A stretch of 64,000 bases of DNA from SABI01 sp028532915 (GTDB lineage Bacteria; Spirochaetota; Spirochaetia; Sphaerochaetales; Sphaerochaetaceae): contig OY781923.1 in the NCBI GenBank assembly GCA_963677225.1, positions 1,798,001 to 1,862,000 on the forward strand, written 5' to 3'. Below are positions 25,724 through 33,786 of this stretch, one piece after another (positions within the stretch are counted from its first letter, which is position 1; every line of letters starts with the position of its first letter). Below the pieces are notes generated by a model. The model was not told the DNA's origin. It ran no database searches and worked only from the letters and a program-made list of their open reading frames with translations. A program made the translations under genes and the position numbers.

Positions 25724-26719
25724 ATGAAAAAGAAAATATCAGTGATGATTCTGGCAGTATTGATCCTGGCCGCGTTCACCGTTGGAGCGCAGGGAGTCAG
25801 TGAGCAGACAGACGATGATACAGTGAGGATCGGAGTTTCAAAGATAGTCAAACATCCGGCTCTGGATGCCATAGAACAGGGTATGATGGACTACCTTGAA
25901 GAAAACGGATTCACAGTTTCCTACGATTCGCAGAATGCGAACGGAGATATATCCACCGCAAGTCAGATCGCCCAGAAGTTCAAAGCAGATAAAGTGGACC
26001 TTGCAGTCGGTATTGGAACGCCTACGGCACAGGCGCTTGCAAACGTCTTCGATGAGACACCGGTGATCTTCGGCGGAATAACAGACCCTCTCGAGGCCGG
26101 ACTGGTTCCCACCTATGAACCCAATGATTCCAATATCGGCGGAGCAAGTGATAAAAATCCTGTATATGAACAAGTCAAACTGTTCAGTGAGATCACCGGA
26201 GCAAAGACCATCGGAATCATCTATACGAGCGGTGAAGCCAACGGCGTTCAGCTCAAGGATCTCGTCGAACAATCATGTGAACAGCTCGGCCTCGGGTTCA
26301 TGGCAAGCGGGATATCGAATTCATCCGAAGTCAAACAGGCGGCACTCGCCCTACTCCCCCGCGTCGACGGGCTGTATGTCGGAACCGACAATACTGTCGT
26401 TTCGGCGATTCCGAGTATAAGCGAAGTATGTGCCAACTACAGTAAACCCTTCTTCACAGCCGACCCGACCAGTGCCGAAGGACTCGATTATTTCATGGTA
26501 TGGGGTTTCAACTACTATAAACACGGAAGAAAGACCGGTGAAGCCGTTGCAATGGTTCTCAGCGGTGAAAAGAGCGCAGGAGAAGTAGGAACATTGTTCT
26601 CTACGGACCCGAGTGAATTCGAGCTCTATTTCAATCTCGATGTTGCCGACAAACTTGGAATCACCATCGACAAGAAATATCTGGACAGTGCCGCACTTCT
26701 TTACCGAAGCGAAGAGTAG
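25724..26719 (+). CDS. ABC transporter substrate-binding protein, TrpX/COG2984 family (first copy)
   Basis: A 331-residue periplasmic receptor. The signal peptide (MKKKISVMILAVLILAAFTVGA) is followed by the family body: VRIGVSKIVKHPALDAIEQGM, KFKADKVDLAVGIGTPTAQALAN, TPVIFGGITDPLEAGLV, TIGIIYTSGEANGV and GLYVGTDNTVVSAI (quoted in parts). Family members with these permease and ATPase partners import tryptophan or other aromatic compounds in Firmicutes; the ligand here is inferred only. It is about two-thirds identical by eye to the next gene, so the pair arose by tandem duplication. Each copy has its own promoter. Confidence 0.88.
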   Translation: MKKKISVMILAVLILAAFTVGAQGVSEQTDDDTVRIGVSKIVKHPALDAIEQGMMDYLEENGFTVSYDSQNANGDISTASQIAQKFKADKVDLAVGIGTPTAQALANVFDETPVIFGGITDPLEAGLVPTYEPNDSNIGGASDKNPVYEQVKLFSEITGAKTIGIIYTSGEANGVQLKDLVEQSCEQLGLGFMASGISNSSEVKQAALALLPRVDGLYVGTDNTVVSAIPSISEVCANYSKPFFTADPTSAEGLDYFMVWGFNYYKHGRKTGEAVAMVLSGEKSAGEVGTLFSTDPSEFELYFNLDVADKLGITIDKKYLDSAALLYRSEE

Positions 26720-26766
26720 AACCTGAATATTCAATGCATTTTTATACATAGTTCTGTATATCAGTC

Positions 26767-26795
26767 TTTACAAAAACGGCCTCTCGGTCTATAGT
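26767..26795 (+). promoter_or_regulatory. Promoter of the second TrpX-like gene
   Basis: TTTACA (26767-26772), a 17-base spacer and TATAGT (26790-26795). Both boxes and the spacing are identical to the promoter of the first copy, but the inverted repeat around -35 is absent. Confidence 0.7.
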
Positions 26796-26830
26796 GAGCA
26801 CCATATATATAACTATGCAAGGAGCCTGTT

Positions 26831-27829
26831 ATGAAAAAATTTTGGACGGTAGTTCTCATATCTCTTCTTCTCTGTTCCTCATTCGTTTTTGCGGAAGGAG
26901 CAAAAGAAACAACACCGAGCGGAACGACAACTGTCGGTGTAAGTAAATTCCTTTCCCATCCTGCCCTGGATGCAGTTGAACAGGGAATGCAGGACTATCT
27001 CAGCGAAGAAGGATATTCAGTCACATACGACTGGCAGAATGCGAATGCGGAAGTAAGTGCCGCAGCACAGATCGCCCAGAAATTCAAATCTGACAAAGTC
27101 GATATCGCTGTCGGTATTGCGACACCTAACGCACAGTCACTCGTTAATGTCATGGGAGAAACTCCCGTAGTATTCTCTGCCATAACAGATCCGCTCGATG
27201 CAGGACTCGTTCCTTCATATGAACCAGGATACACCGACAAGGTCGCAGGGGTCTCCGACATGAATCCTGTCGAAGCACAGATCTCACTGCTGGTGGAACT
27301 CACCGGTGCAAAGACAATCGGAAACGTATATGCAAGCGGAGAGGCAAACGGAGTCATTCTGATGGAAATGGCAAAAGCAGCCTGTGAAAAACTCGGTGTA
27401 GAATTCGTCACTGCGGCAGTAGCCAACACTTCCGAGGTGATGAGCGCAGCACAGTCAATTGCGAAGAGGATCGATGCGATGTACATCGCTACCGACAACA
27501 CCGTAATCTCGGCTCTGCCTTCGATCGACGATGTCACAAGCAAAGCAGGGATCGCTCTGATGAGCGCCGACCCCTCAGGTGTCGACGGACTGAATTTCCT
27601 CGTGGCCATGGGATTCGATTACTATAAGATCGGTCGTGCGACAGGTAAGATCGTCGGACAGATCATCGATGGAACAGAACCCGGAGAGATCGGTACAGTA
27701 TTCCTCTCAGACCCTGCAGATTTTGAACTGTGGCTCAATGTGGATGCCGCAACCGAATTAGGGATAACTATTCCTCAGGACCTTCTTGACGAAGCTGCTG
27801 TTATCTACGAAAATGGAGTGAAAAAATAA
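26831..27829 (+). CDS. ABC transporter substrate-binding protein, TrpX/COG2984 family (second copy)
   Basis: A 332-residue paralogue of the preceding gene with a signal peptide ending near residue 22 (SSFVFAEG) and the same landmarks: GVSKFLSHPALDAVEQGMQDY, SDKVDIAVGIATPNAQSLVN, AITDPLDAGLV and AMYIATDNTVISAL. Differences in the ligand-facing loops (for example QNANAEVSAAAQ against QNANGDISTASQ) suggest a shifted ligand preference. It lies 29 bases upstream of the permease gene and is the likelier partner in the core operon. AAGGAGCC precedes the ATG. Confidence 0.9.
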   Translation: MKKFWTVVLISLLLCSSFVFAEGAKETTPSGTTTVGVSKFLSHPALDAVEQGMQDYLSEEGYSVTYDWQNANAEVSAAAQIAQKFKSDKVDIAVGIATPNAQSLVNVMGETPVVFSAITDPLDAGLVPSYEPGYTDKVAGVSDMNPVEAQISLLVELTGAKTIGNVYASGEANGVILMEMAKAACEKLGVEFVTAAVANTSEVMSAAQSIAKRIDAMYIATDNTVISALPSIDDVTSKAGIALMSADPSGVDGLNFLVAMGFDYYKIGRATGKIVGQIIDGTEPGEIGTVFLSDPADFELWLNVDAATELGITIPQDLLDEAAVIYENGVKK

Positions 27830-27858
27830 AATTCTAATAAGCATAGGTAACGTAATTA

Positions 27859-28812
27859 ATGATTGAAGGTATTTTTGTTGATGGATTGATTTTTTCCATC
27901 ATGGTCATGGGTGTGTTGATATCATACCGAATATTAGATTTTCCAGACCTAACTGCAGACGGCTCCTTTGCAACAGGAGCCGCTGTTGCGACAATATCCA
28001 TTGTCAACGGGTACGGATTACTCGCAGCGGCTCTATTAGCCACGTTGTCAGGGGCCGTCGCAGGCCTGATCACAGCGATGATTCACAATAAACTCAAAGT
28101 TCCCGGTCTCCTGGCTGGTATCCTGACGATGACGATGCTCTATTCAATAAACATCCGCATCCTCGGCGGCAGAGCGAACGTTCCTCTTCTTAAGATAGAT
28201 ACGCTCTACACAAAGATGCCTGAAGTCTTCTCGTTCCTTCCGGGACCGTGGGCCCTTCTGACAGGAACACTTCTCATAGTGTTCTTCGTGAAGATCCTTA
28301 TGGATCTCTTTTTCAGAACAGATCTGGGTATCTCTATCGGGGCTCTCGGATCAAACGAGCAGATGATCATCTCGATGGGGATCAATCCGAGACTTCTCAA
28401 GATCATCGGCATTTCGATCTCCAACGGACTCATCGCCCTTTCCGGAGGCCTGCTGGCCCAGTACCAGGGATTTGCGGACGCCAATCTCGGTGTCGGTATG
28501 ATCGTCCAGGGACTTGCCGCCATCATGATAGGTGAATTTTTGTTCTCAACGAACAAAATATTCTTCATCACACTGAGAGTCATTTTCGGTGCTATCATCT
28601 ACAAAGCGCTGATGTTCCTCGGACGATACTACGGCTACTATATCCACCTGACACCGAGTGATCTCAAACTCCTCACAGGTATTCTGGTCATCCTCTCTCT
28701 CATCATCGCTCAGACACGGGCTGCTGCTTCTTCAGCCGATGCCAGGAAAAAGGCGATCAGGAGAAACAACGAACGAAGAAAAGGGCTCAATGAGGAGAAG
28801 AACAATGCTTAA
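27859..28812 (+). CDS. ABC transporter permease, TrpY/COG4120 family
   Basis: The membrane subunit of the TrpXYZ-type importer, 317 residues with eight to nine helices, related to the branched-chain amino acid permeases. It has IEGIFVDGLIFSIMVMGVLISY at the N-terminus, FPDLTADGSFATGAAV, a cytoplasmic loop with LGSNEQMIISMGINPR and a basic C-terminal tail. Only a weak AGGTAA ribosome site lies before ATG 27859, so coupling to the upstream gene may help. Its stop codon overlaps the start of the ATPase gene by eight bases. Confidence 0.9.
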   Translation: MIEGIFVDGLIFSIMVMGVLISYRILDFPDLTADGSFATGAAVATISIVNGYGLLAAALLATLSGAVAGLITAMIHNKLKVPGLLAGILTMTMLYSINIRILGGRANVPLLKIDTLYTKMPEVFSFLPGPWALLTGTLLIVFFVKILMDLFFRTDLGISIGALGSNEQMIISMGINPRLLKIIGISISNGLIALSGGLLAQYQGFADANLGVGMIVQGLAAIMIGEFLFSTNKIFFITLRVIFGAIIYKALMFLGRYYGYYIHLTPSDLKLLTGILVILSLIIAQTRAAASSADARKKAIRRNNERRKGLNEEKNNA

Positions 28813-29599
28813 TATCGAACAGATCTCCAAAGTATTCTATCCGGGTACAGTCAACGAGAAAGTAGCTATCGAATATATTGATCTCAGAGTGTTGGAAGGC
28901 GATTTCATCACCGTTGTCGGCTCTAACGGCTCGGGAAAGAGCACTTTATTCAATCTCATAGGCGGGACCTTTCCAGTTACGAGCGGAAAGATAACCCTGA
29001 ACGACAAGGATGTCACTCATACTCCCGAGTATAAACGTGCATTCACGATCGGAAGAATCTTTCAGGACCCTACAGTGGGAACAGCTGCGAAAATGTCGAT
29101 CGAAGACAATATGATCACAGCCTATAAGAAAGGGATGAAAGGCCTCAAGATCAGTCTGAACAATACGAAGAGGGCTTATTTCAAAGAAGAGCTCAAACAA
29201 CTGAAAATCGGTCTGGAAGACAGACTCAAAGATAATGTAGGCCTTCTCAGCGGAGGACAAAGACAGGCGCTGACTCTGCTGATGACTGTCTTGAGCAAAC
29301 CCCAGATGCTTCTGCTCGATGAGCATACAGCGGCTCTTGATCCGCGTAACGCTCAGATCGTCATGGATCTGACAACCGAATTCATCGAGAAATATCATCT
29401 GACGACTCTGATGGTGACCCACAATATGCAGCATGCTATCACCTACGGAAACAGACTCATCATGATGGATGAAGGAAAGATCATTCTCGATGTCCGCGGA
29501 GAAGAGAAAAAGCAGCTGACTGTTTTGAAACTCGTGGATCTGTTCAAAAAGATCAAACATCAGGAATATTCGAGCGATGAAGATCTTCTGGCTCCGTAA
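28805..29599 (+). CDS. ABC transporter ATP-binding protein, TrpZ/COG1101 family
   Basis: The ATPase of the importer, 264 residues from ATG 28805. It has Walker A VGSNGSGKST (about residues 37-46), the Q-loop IFQDPTVGTA, signature LLSGGQRQALTLLM, Walker B MLLLDEHTAALDP and the switch His in VTHNMQHA. Asp-Glu-His in Walker B is the normal form of this subgroup. The open frame extends upstream to 28658 but GAGGAG lies ten bases before ATG 28805, and the extension is permease sequence in another frame. A terminator follows the gene. Confidence 0.92.
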   Translation: MLNIEQISKVFYPGTVNEKVAIEYIDLRVLEGDFITVVGSNGSGKSTLFNLIGGTFPVTSGKITLNDKDVTHTPEYKRAFTIGRIFQDPTVGTAAKMSIEDNMITAYKKGMKGLKISLNNTKRAYFKEELKQLKIGLEDRLKDNVGLLSGGQRQALTLLMTVLSKPQMLLLDEHTAALDPRNAQIVMDLTTEFIEKYHLTTLMVTHNMQHAITYGNRLIMMDEGKIILDVRGEEKKQLTVLKLVDLFKKIKHQEYSSDEDLLAP

Positions 29600-29636
29600 T
29601 ACACCATGTAAATAAAAGAGTCAAATCTTTGGAACT

Positions 29637-29678
29637 ACCCCCTTTCGTTGAATCAAATCAAACAAGGGGGTTTTGTTT
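29637..29678 (+). terminator. Terminator of the TrpXYZ-type operon
   Basis: An 8-bp stem (ACCCCCTT / AAGGGGGT) with a 19-base loop is followed by TTTGTTTT, 37 bases after the ATPase stop. Confidence 0.8.
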
Positions 29679-29797
29679 TACCTTCGACATTGATTGCAAA
29701 CTTCATTCAGCTTTTCTTCTCAACATAATTTACACTCTGAACTGATTGCAGATGGTATGAATGAGTCGGAGGATGTATTTAAACACCCGGTGAATAC

Positions 29798-29854
29798 AAA
29801 AGATCAGGTTACCCTTCTTTGGTTCATCACCGGAAATTGGCAACCTGATCTTTT
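29798..29854. terminator. Perfect 13-bp inverted repeat, probable bidirectional terminator
   Basis: AAAAGATCAGGTT (29798-29810) and AACCTGATCTTTT (29842-29854) form a perfect stem with a 31-base loop. The flanking A and T runs would give a T tail on both strands. It lies 36 bases past the stop of rsfS, so on the minus strand it ends the rplU-rsfS operon. The rest of 29600-29890 holds the upstream terminator and a 66-codon open frame without a ribosome site; I see no gene there. Confidence 0.75.
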
Positions 29855-29890
29855 AGAAACATCTGAAATCAACTGGATCTTATTGTTCAT

Positions 29891-30265
29891 TTAATTTGTC
29901 TGGTTTATCTTCTCCATGAAATCTATCTTCTTTCCGGTATGCCACAGTTTCTCCAGATTGTAGAACTCTCTTAACTCACGTCCCATCAGGTGGATGACGA
30001 TATCTCCACAGTCAATAAGCTCCCATCCGTCACCTAAGACATTCTTGTGTCTGTTGTGGACATGAACATCCCGATCATTTAAAAACTGCCAGAGCTCCTT
30101 GGCCACACCTTTCAGATGTCCGACGCTATTGACCGTCGAAATGATAAAACAGTCGGCCCATCCGCTCACCTCACTCACATCCATCACCACTGTATCTTCA
30201 CCCTTGTGATCGGTAATGAACTGCGCTATCTCACTTACAATCTGTGTAGTCTTTTCATCAATCAT
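29891..30265 (-). CDS. rsfS: Ribosomal silencing factor RsfS (Iojap)
   Basis: Binds protein L14 of the large subunit and blocks subunit joining in starvation. The 124-residue product shows the family core DTVVMDVSEVSGWADCFIIST, the GHLKGVAKELWQFL helix and GWELIDCGDIVIHLM. ATG 30265 is chosen, with AAGGA ten bases upstream; a TTG at 30286 would add seven residues. It overlaps the end of the upstream lipoprotein gene by eight bases and sits in the usual nadD-yqeK-rsfS order. Confidence 0.93.
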   Translation of the reverse strand: MIDEKTTQIVSEIAQFITDHKGEDTVVMDVSEVSGWADCFIISTVNSVGHLKGVAKELWQFLNDRDVHVHNRHKNVLGDGWELIDCGDIVIHLMGRELREFYNLEKLWHTGKKIDFMEKINQTN

Positions 30266-30854
30266 GTATCTTCGTTCCTTTTTCAATTTCTTCTATCGCT
30301 CTTTCGCTCCATTGGTGCAGATTTCTCTGCAGAAGCGAAATTTTACCATTCTGTTCAAAGAACAGCCCTATATCATAGAATCTTAAGGTCATATTCTCCT
30401 GACAGGTTAATGCGTAAAGAGCGGCCATGTCATCCGCTGAAGTCTCTCTTACGCCAAGAGAGTGTAGTGTATCTACGTTGACCGTTTTACTCAAGTCTTC
30501 CCGGCCTTCCTGAAGATAATTTACCCGTTCTTCAAACGAAAGTGAAGTGTTCTGATATATCTTTCCGGCAACATCTTCATTGAAAAGAACATAATGGTCG
30601 CCTTCAAATCCGAACAACGACTGCAAAGCTCCGAGATCGTCACTTACTACACCCTCTTTCAACAGCTTCCCTCTATATGCCCGTAAAGTACCTATCGGCA
30701 TATAAGCGAAAAGTACGAATTCGTGCTCACTGTCTGCGATGACCATCGAAGCGTATCTGTCCGAAACGATATACCACACGTCTTTACTACTATCGACCGC
30801 ACATCCTGAAAGCAGCACAATGGCAATTGTCACAATTGCACCGACCCTGGTCAT
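30258..30854 (-). CDS. Lipoprotein in the LCP position between yqeK and rsfS
   Basis: A 198-residue predicted lipoprotein: the signal MTRVGAIVTIAIVLLSG precedes Cys18 in an LLSGC lipobox. No family is recognised with confidence. In many bacteria a LytR-CpsA-Psr (LCP) protein stands between yqeK and rsfS, and a short stretch here (LQSLFGFEGDHYVLFNEDV) recalls the LCP segment before the catalytic pocket, but the conserved LCP arginines are not seen. It may be a short, diverged, inactive relative or an unrelated replacement. A GGGGGG site lies eight bases before the ATG, and the start overlaps the yqeK stop by four bases. Confidence 0.7.
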   Translation of the reverse strand: MTRVGAIVTIAIVLLSGCAVDSSKDVWYIVSDRYASMVIADSEHEFVLFAYMPIGTLRAYRGKLLKEGVVSDDLGALQSLFGFEGDHYVLFNEDVAGKIYQNTSLSFEERVNYLQEGREDLSKTVNVDTLHSLGVRETSADDMAALYALTCQENMTLRFYDIGLFFEQNGKISLLQRNLHQWSERAIEEIEKGTKIHD

Positions 30855-31441
30855 CTGAACGTCCCCCCACCTGTGATATAGTCATACAAACGTAATGTCG
30901 CATCCGCCACAGGACGGCCCTTTTTCGACATGTGAGAAATGTGATGGTCCAGGATATTTTTCACCAGACCTTCTATCGTCTCATTCTCCATCAGAGTGTT
31001 AATGATAGATTCATTCATGTAGCATCTGCCGGGTTCCATGTAATCGGCACAGAACACGAGCGCCCCTAACAGACCCATCTGAGAATTTCCGAGCGTATGC
31101 CATCGTATCGCATCGATTACAGGCTTACTGTCCAGACATTCGGTACGCGACGCAATATGGGCGGCAACAGGGGCATGAAGAAGAACAGGATACACCATCT
31201 CCTCTCTTTCACAGGAAAGTTCATGTTCTACAGCGTAGGCTTTCAGGTCTTCATTCTTCCATTCCCTGCAGTAATCGTGAAAAAGAGAAGCCAGAACTAT
31301 TGATTTACTCCCGGCTGCGAATCCAGGGGCATATCTGCGACAGAGGACCTGAGAGAACTCACTGACGGAAACACAATGAGCATATCGGGAAAAAGAGAGC
31401 GAATCATGTACTGTTCCATCAATCGTTCTTATACAATCCAT
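30851..31441 (-). CDS. yqeK: HD-domain hydrolase YqeK (diadenosine tetraphosphatase family)
   Basis: Hydrolyses diadenosine tetraphosphate in characterised relatives. The 196-residue product has the HD-domain ligands: RYAHCVSV (about residues 20-27), ASLFHDYCREW, LLHAPVAAH, IRWHTLG and FCADYMEPGR. It overlaps nadD by 23 bases. Two starts are possible, TTG 31447 and ATG 31441; neither has a good ribosome site, so it is probably translated by coupling. Order nadD-yqeK-rsfS is conserved in many phyla. Confidence 0.9.
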   Translation of the reverse strand: MDCIRTIDGTVHDSLSFSRYAHCVSVSEFSQVLCRRYAPGFAAGSKSIVLASLFHDYCREWKNEDLKAYAVEHELSCEREEMVYPVLLHAPVAAHIASRTECLDSKPVIDAIRWHTLGNSQMGLLGALVFCADYMEPGRCYMNESIINTLMENETIEGLVKNILDHHISHMSKKGRPVADATLRLYDYITGGGTFR

Positions 31442-32042
31442 AATCAATTATATAATCCAGAACAGATTCACTGAGCTGTTCCTTGAGCGAATAGAGACAT
31501 CCTGTCGTACTTTTCAGCTGATCTCGTATCGAAGTCGAACTGCAGCGAACGGGAGCTACTTCGAGAAATTCTCCGTCAAGCTGATTAGGAAACACTCTGT
31601 TCTCATTCTGTCGATCGCGTGTGATCACGACAAAATGGACCAATTGTATCAAATCTTCACCTCTATACCAGTCTTTCAGTGTAGGAAACAAATCATCACC
31701 AATTGCAAGCGCAAGGGTTCCGGTGATCTCATATCTTGTATGTATATCCATTACACTGTCATACATATAGCTCTTTCCGCCGCGGTCGATCTCACATGTA
31801 TCGATGATGCATTCTAAGGCTCTATCATCGGGATACAGTCTGTGATAATCCTCTACAGCCAGATGAAGCAGTTCAAGTCTCTGTGAATCTGTTATCACCT
31901 GTCTGTATGCTTTATGCGGAGGTTGAGATGCCGGCAGGATGATCACTCTCTCATAGTCGGTGTGGAAGGCGATCGAATGAAGGACATGAAGATGTCCCAG
32001 ATGTACGGGATTGAACGTTCCCCCGAACAGTATCGTTTTCAA
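31419..32042 (-). CDS. nadD: Nicotinate-nucleotide adenylyltransferase
   Basis: Adenylates nicotinate mononucleotide in NAD synthesis. The 207-residue product begins KTILFGGTFNPVHLGH, with the nucleotidyltransferase HxGH motif at about residues 15-18, and has the C-terminal SSTSIRDQL equivalent of ISSTxxR. The start is TTG 32042: the protein begins exactly where the family does and the TTGA sequence overlaps the obgE stop, which suggests termination-reinitiation. Confidence 0.93.
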   Translation of the reverse strand: MKTILFGGTFNPVHLGHLHVLHSIAFHTDYERVIILPASQPPHKAYRQVITDSQRLELLHLAVEDYHRLYPDDRALECIIDTCEIDRGGKSYMYDSVMDIHTRYEITGTLALAIGDDLFPTLKDWYRGEDLIQLVHFVVITRDRQNENRVFPNQLDGEFLEVAPVRCSSTSIRDQLKSTTGCLYSLKEQLSESVLDYIIDYGLYKND

Positions 32043-33094
32043 AGCGTTTCTCTGTATTCAGCACCGGTATCAACAACGGTCGAAAACCCATCGTCACTTC
32101 GGCTTTTGCTTTCATCAAGATGAGTAATGAGAATAAACTGCTCTTTGACCTTCTGAAGCCCTTCACCGGTGATATTCGAAAGAGGTAAGACCTCGTATTC
32201 ACCTATCGCCTTCTGTAGTTCTTTCAGGCGGTCTTCAGATCCCTCCTCATCTATCTTGGTTCCGATGATGACCCGCGGTTTTTCCAGAAGAGACGGAGCA
32301 TAAGAACCCAGTTCATCAAGCAAAGTAGGATAGGCGGTCAGATATGATTCGTCAGACAGGTCGATAAAGAATGCCAGAGCCGCTGTTCGCGATATATGAC
32401 GGAGAAATTTGAATCCCATTCCGGCACCATGTGAGGCACCTTCGATAATCCCGGGGATATCGGCTAAGACCATATCGTTACTGTCATAACGGAACATCCC
32501 AAGCTGGGGTATCTTAGTTGTGAACGGATATCCTGCTACTTTTGTTCTGGCATTGGTGAGATTATTCAACAAGGATGATTTCCCTGCATTCGGAAAGCCG
32601 ACAAAACCGATATCGGCAATGACAAGAAGTTCAACTCCGATTCTCATCTCGACACCTTTCTCTCCGGGCTGAGCGAATCGTGGAGTCTGCCTCGTTGCGG
32701 TTTTGAAATGATAATTCCCCTGACCGCCACGTCCGCCTTTTAGAAAGACGAACCTGTCACATCCTGTCAGGTCTTTGATGATCTCTCCTGTTTTCGCATC
32801 TTTGATCACTGTCCCGGGAGGCACCGGGATCTCGACATCTTTCCCATCCCGTCCGAAACAGCGTGCACCCATCCCGTTACGACCATTCTCGGCCTTGTAG
32901 GCGCGCACCTGCTTCAGATGAGAGAGAGTTCGTAAATTGTTTTTGACTACAAAGACTACATCTCCACCGCGGCCGCCGTCACCGCCATCGGGTCCCCCTT
33001 TGGGAACATATTTCTCCCGACGGAAGGAGACACAACCATTGCCCCCGCTTCCGGAGGCAATATCTAAATAGGTTTCATCTGAAAATCCAAACAT
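32039..33094 (-). CDS. obgE: Obg-family GTPase
   Basis: An essential GTPase in large-subunit assembly. The 351-residue product has the glycine-rich Obg fold at the N-terminus (ASGSGGNGCVSFRREKYVPKGGP in part, GDGGRGGDVVF), then the G domain with G1 GFPNAGKSS (about 163-171), G3 DIPGI and G4 GTKIDEE. It lacks a long C-terminal OCT domain. It follows rpmA and rplU as in most bacteria. Confidence 0.97.
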   Translation of the reverse strand: MFGFSDETYLDIASGSGGNGCVSFRREKYVPKGGPDGGDGGRGGDVVFVVKNNLRTLSHLKQVRAYKAENGRNGMGARCFGRDGKDVEIPVPPGTVIKDAKTGEIIKDLTGCDRFVFLKGGRGGQGNYHFKTATRQTPRFAQPGEKGVEMRIGVELLVIADIGFVGFPNAGKSSLLNNLTNARTKVAGYPFTTKIPQLGMFRYDSNDMVLADIPGIIEGASHGAGMGFKFLRHISRTAALAFFIDLSDESYLTAYPTLLDELGSYAPSLLEKPRVIIGTKIDEEGSEDRLKELQKAIGEYEVLPLSNITGEGLQKVKEQFILITHLDESKSRSDDGFSTVVDTGAEYRETL

Positions 33095-33125
33095 GTATAG
33101 TCTCTGACTTCAATAAGCCTGTTCG

Positions 33126-33380
33126 TTACGCAGAAGTAATGATGCGAACGTATTTGCGGTTATTCCGTACATGAAATTCGACCGCTCCGGCTTCTTTTGC
33201 GAAGAGAGTGTAATCTCTTCCGCAGCCGACGTTTTCTCCTGCGTGAAATTTGTTTCCGTGCTGACGGACAATGATCTCTCCAGCTTTGACAAGCTGTCCT
33301 CCGAAACGTTTGACGCCCAGACGTTGAGAATTCGAATCACGACCGTTCTTTGAGCTACCGCCACCTTTCTTATGAGCCAT
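33126..33380 (-). CDS. rpmA: 50S ribosomal protein L27
   Basis: An 84-residue ribosomal protein near the peptidyl-transferase centre. It starts MAHKKGGGSSKNGRDSNSQR and has RFGGQLVKAGEIIVRQHG, both diagnostic. The sequence begins at the mature-type MAHKKGGG with no N-terminal extension of the cleaved Firmicutes kind. GGAGAGGCAG precedes the ATG; it lies between rplU and obgE. Confidence 0.98.
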   Translation of the reverse strand: MAHKKGGGSSKNGRDSNSQRLGVKRFGGQLVKAGEIIVRQHGNKFHAGENVGCGRDYTLFAKEAGAVEFHVRNNRKYVRIITSA

Positions 33381-33391
33381 CTGCCTCTCCT

Positions 33392-33703
33392 TTAACCTTT
33401 GATTTCTTTTACAGTAATCATCGAATATTTTTCGCGATGGCCTTGAGTCCTGCGATACCCTTTTCGTCTATGGAACTTGAAGACCTTGATCTTCTTACCT
33501 TTTACCAGTTCATCAACGGTCACAACAACTTTTGCCCCGTCGACATAGGGAGTACCAAACACAGATTTTTCACCATCACCCAGAGCTACGACTGTATCGA
33601 ATTCGAGCTCTTTTCCGGCCTCGACATCGATCTTGTCAACTTTAAGTGTAGCGCCTTCTTGCGCTTTGTACTGCTTTCCTTGAATTTCTACCAGTGCGTA
33701 CAT
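33392..33703 (-). CDS. rplU: 50S ribosomal protein L21
   Basis: A 103-residue protein binding 23S rRNA. It starts MYALVEIQGKQYKAQEG and ends with the basic FKFHRRKGYRRTQGHREKYS segment, both diagnostic. It is the first gene of the rplU-rpmA-obgE operon and has a clear promoter upstream. Confidence 0.98.
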   Translation of the reverse strand: MYALVEIQGKQYKAQEGATLKVDKIDVEAGKELEFDTVVALGDGEKSVFGTPYVDGAKVVVTVDELVKGKKIKVFKFHRRKGYRRTQGHREKYSMITVKEIKG

Positions 33704-33738
33704 GTATATACATCCTTATCCAATAATATGCAGACTCT

Positions 33739-33767
33739 CTTATATCATAACAGGTTGATAATTACAA
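33739..33767 (-). promoter_or_regulatory. Promoter of the rplU-rpmA-obgE operon
   Basis: On the minus strand, TTGTAA (33767-33762), a 17-base spacer and TATAAG (33744-33739), about 36 bases before the rplU start. Confidence 0.7.
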
Positions 33768-33786
33768 GAGGTGCTCTTTCATATAA

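Noticed and set aside
29694..29894. 66-codon + strand open frame
   Set aside because: No ribosome site, and it spans the large inverted repeat and terminator region.
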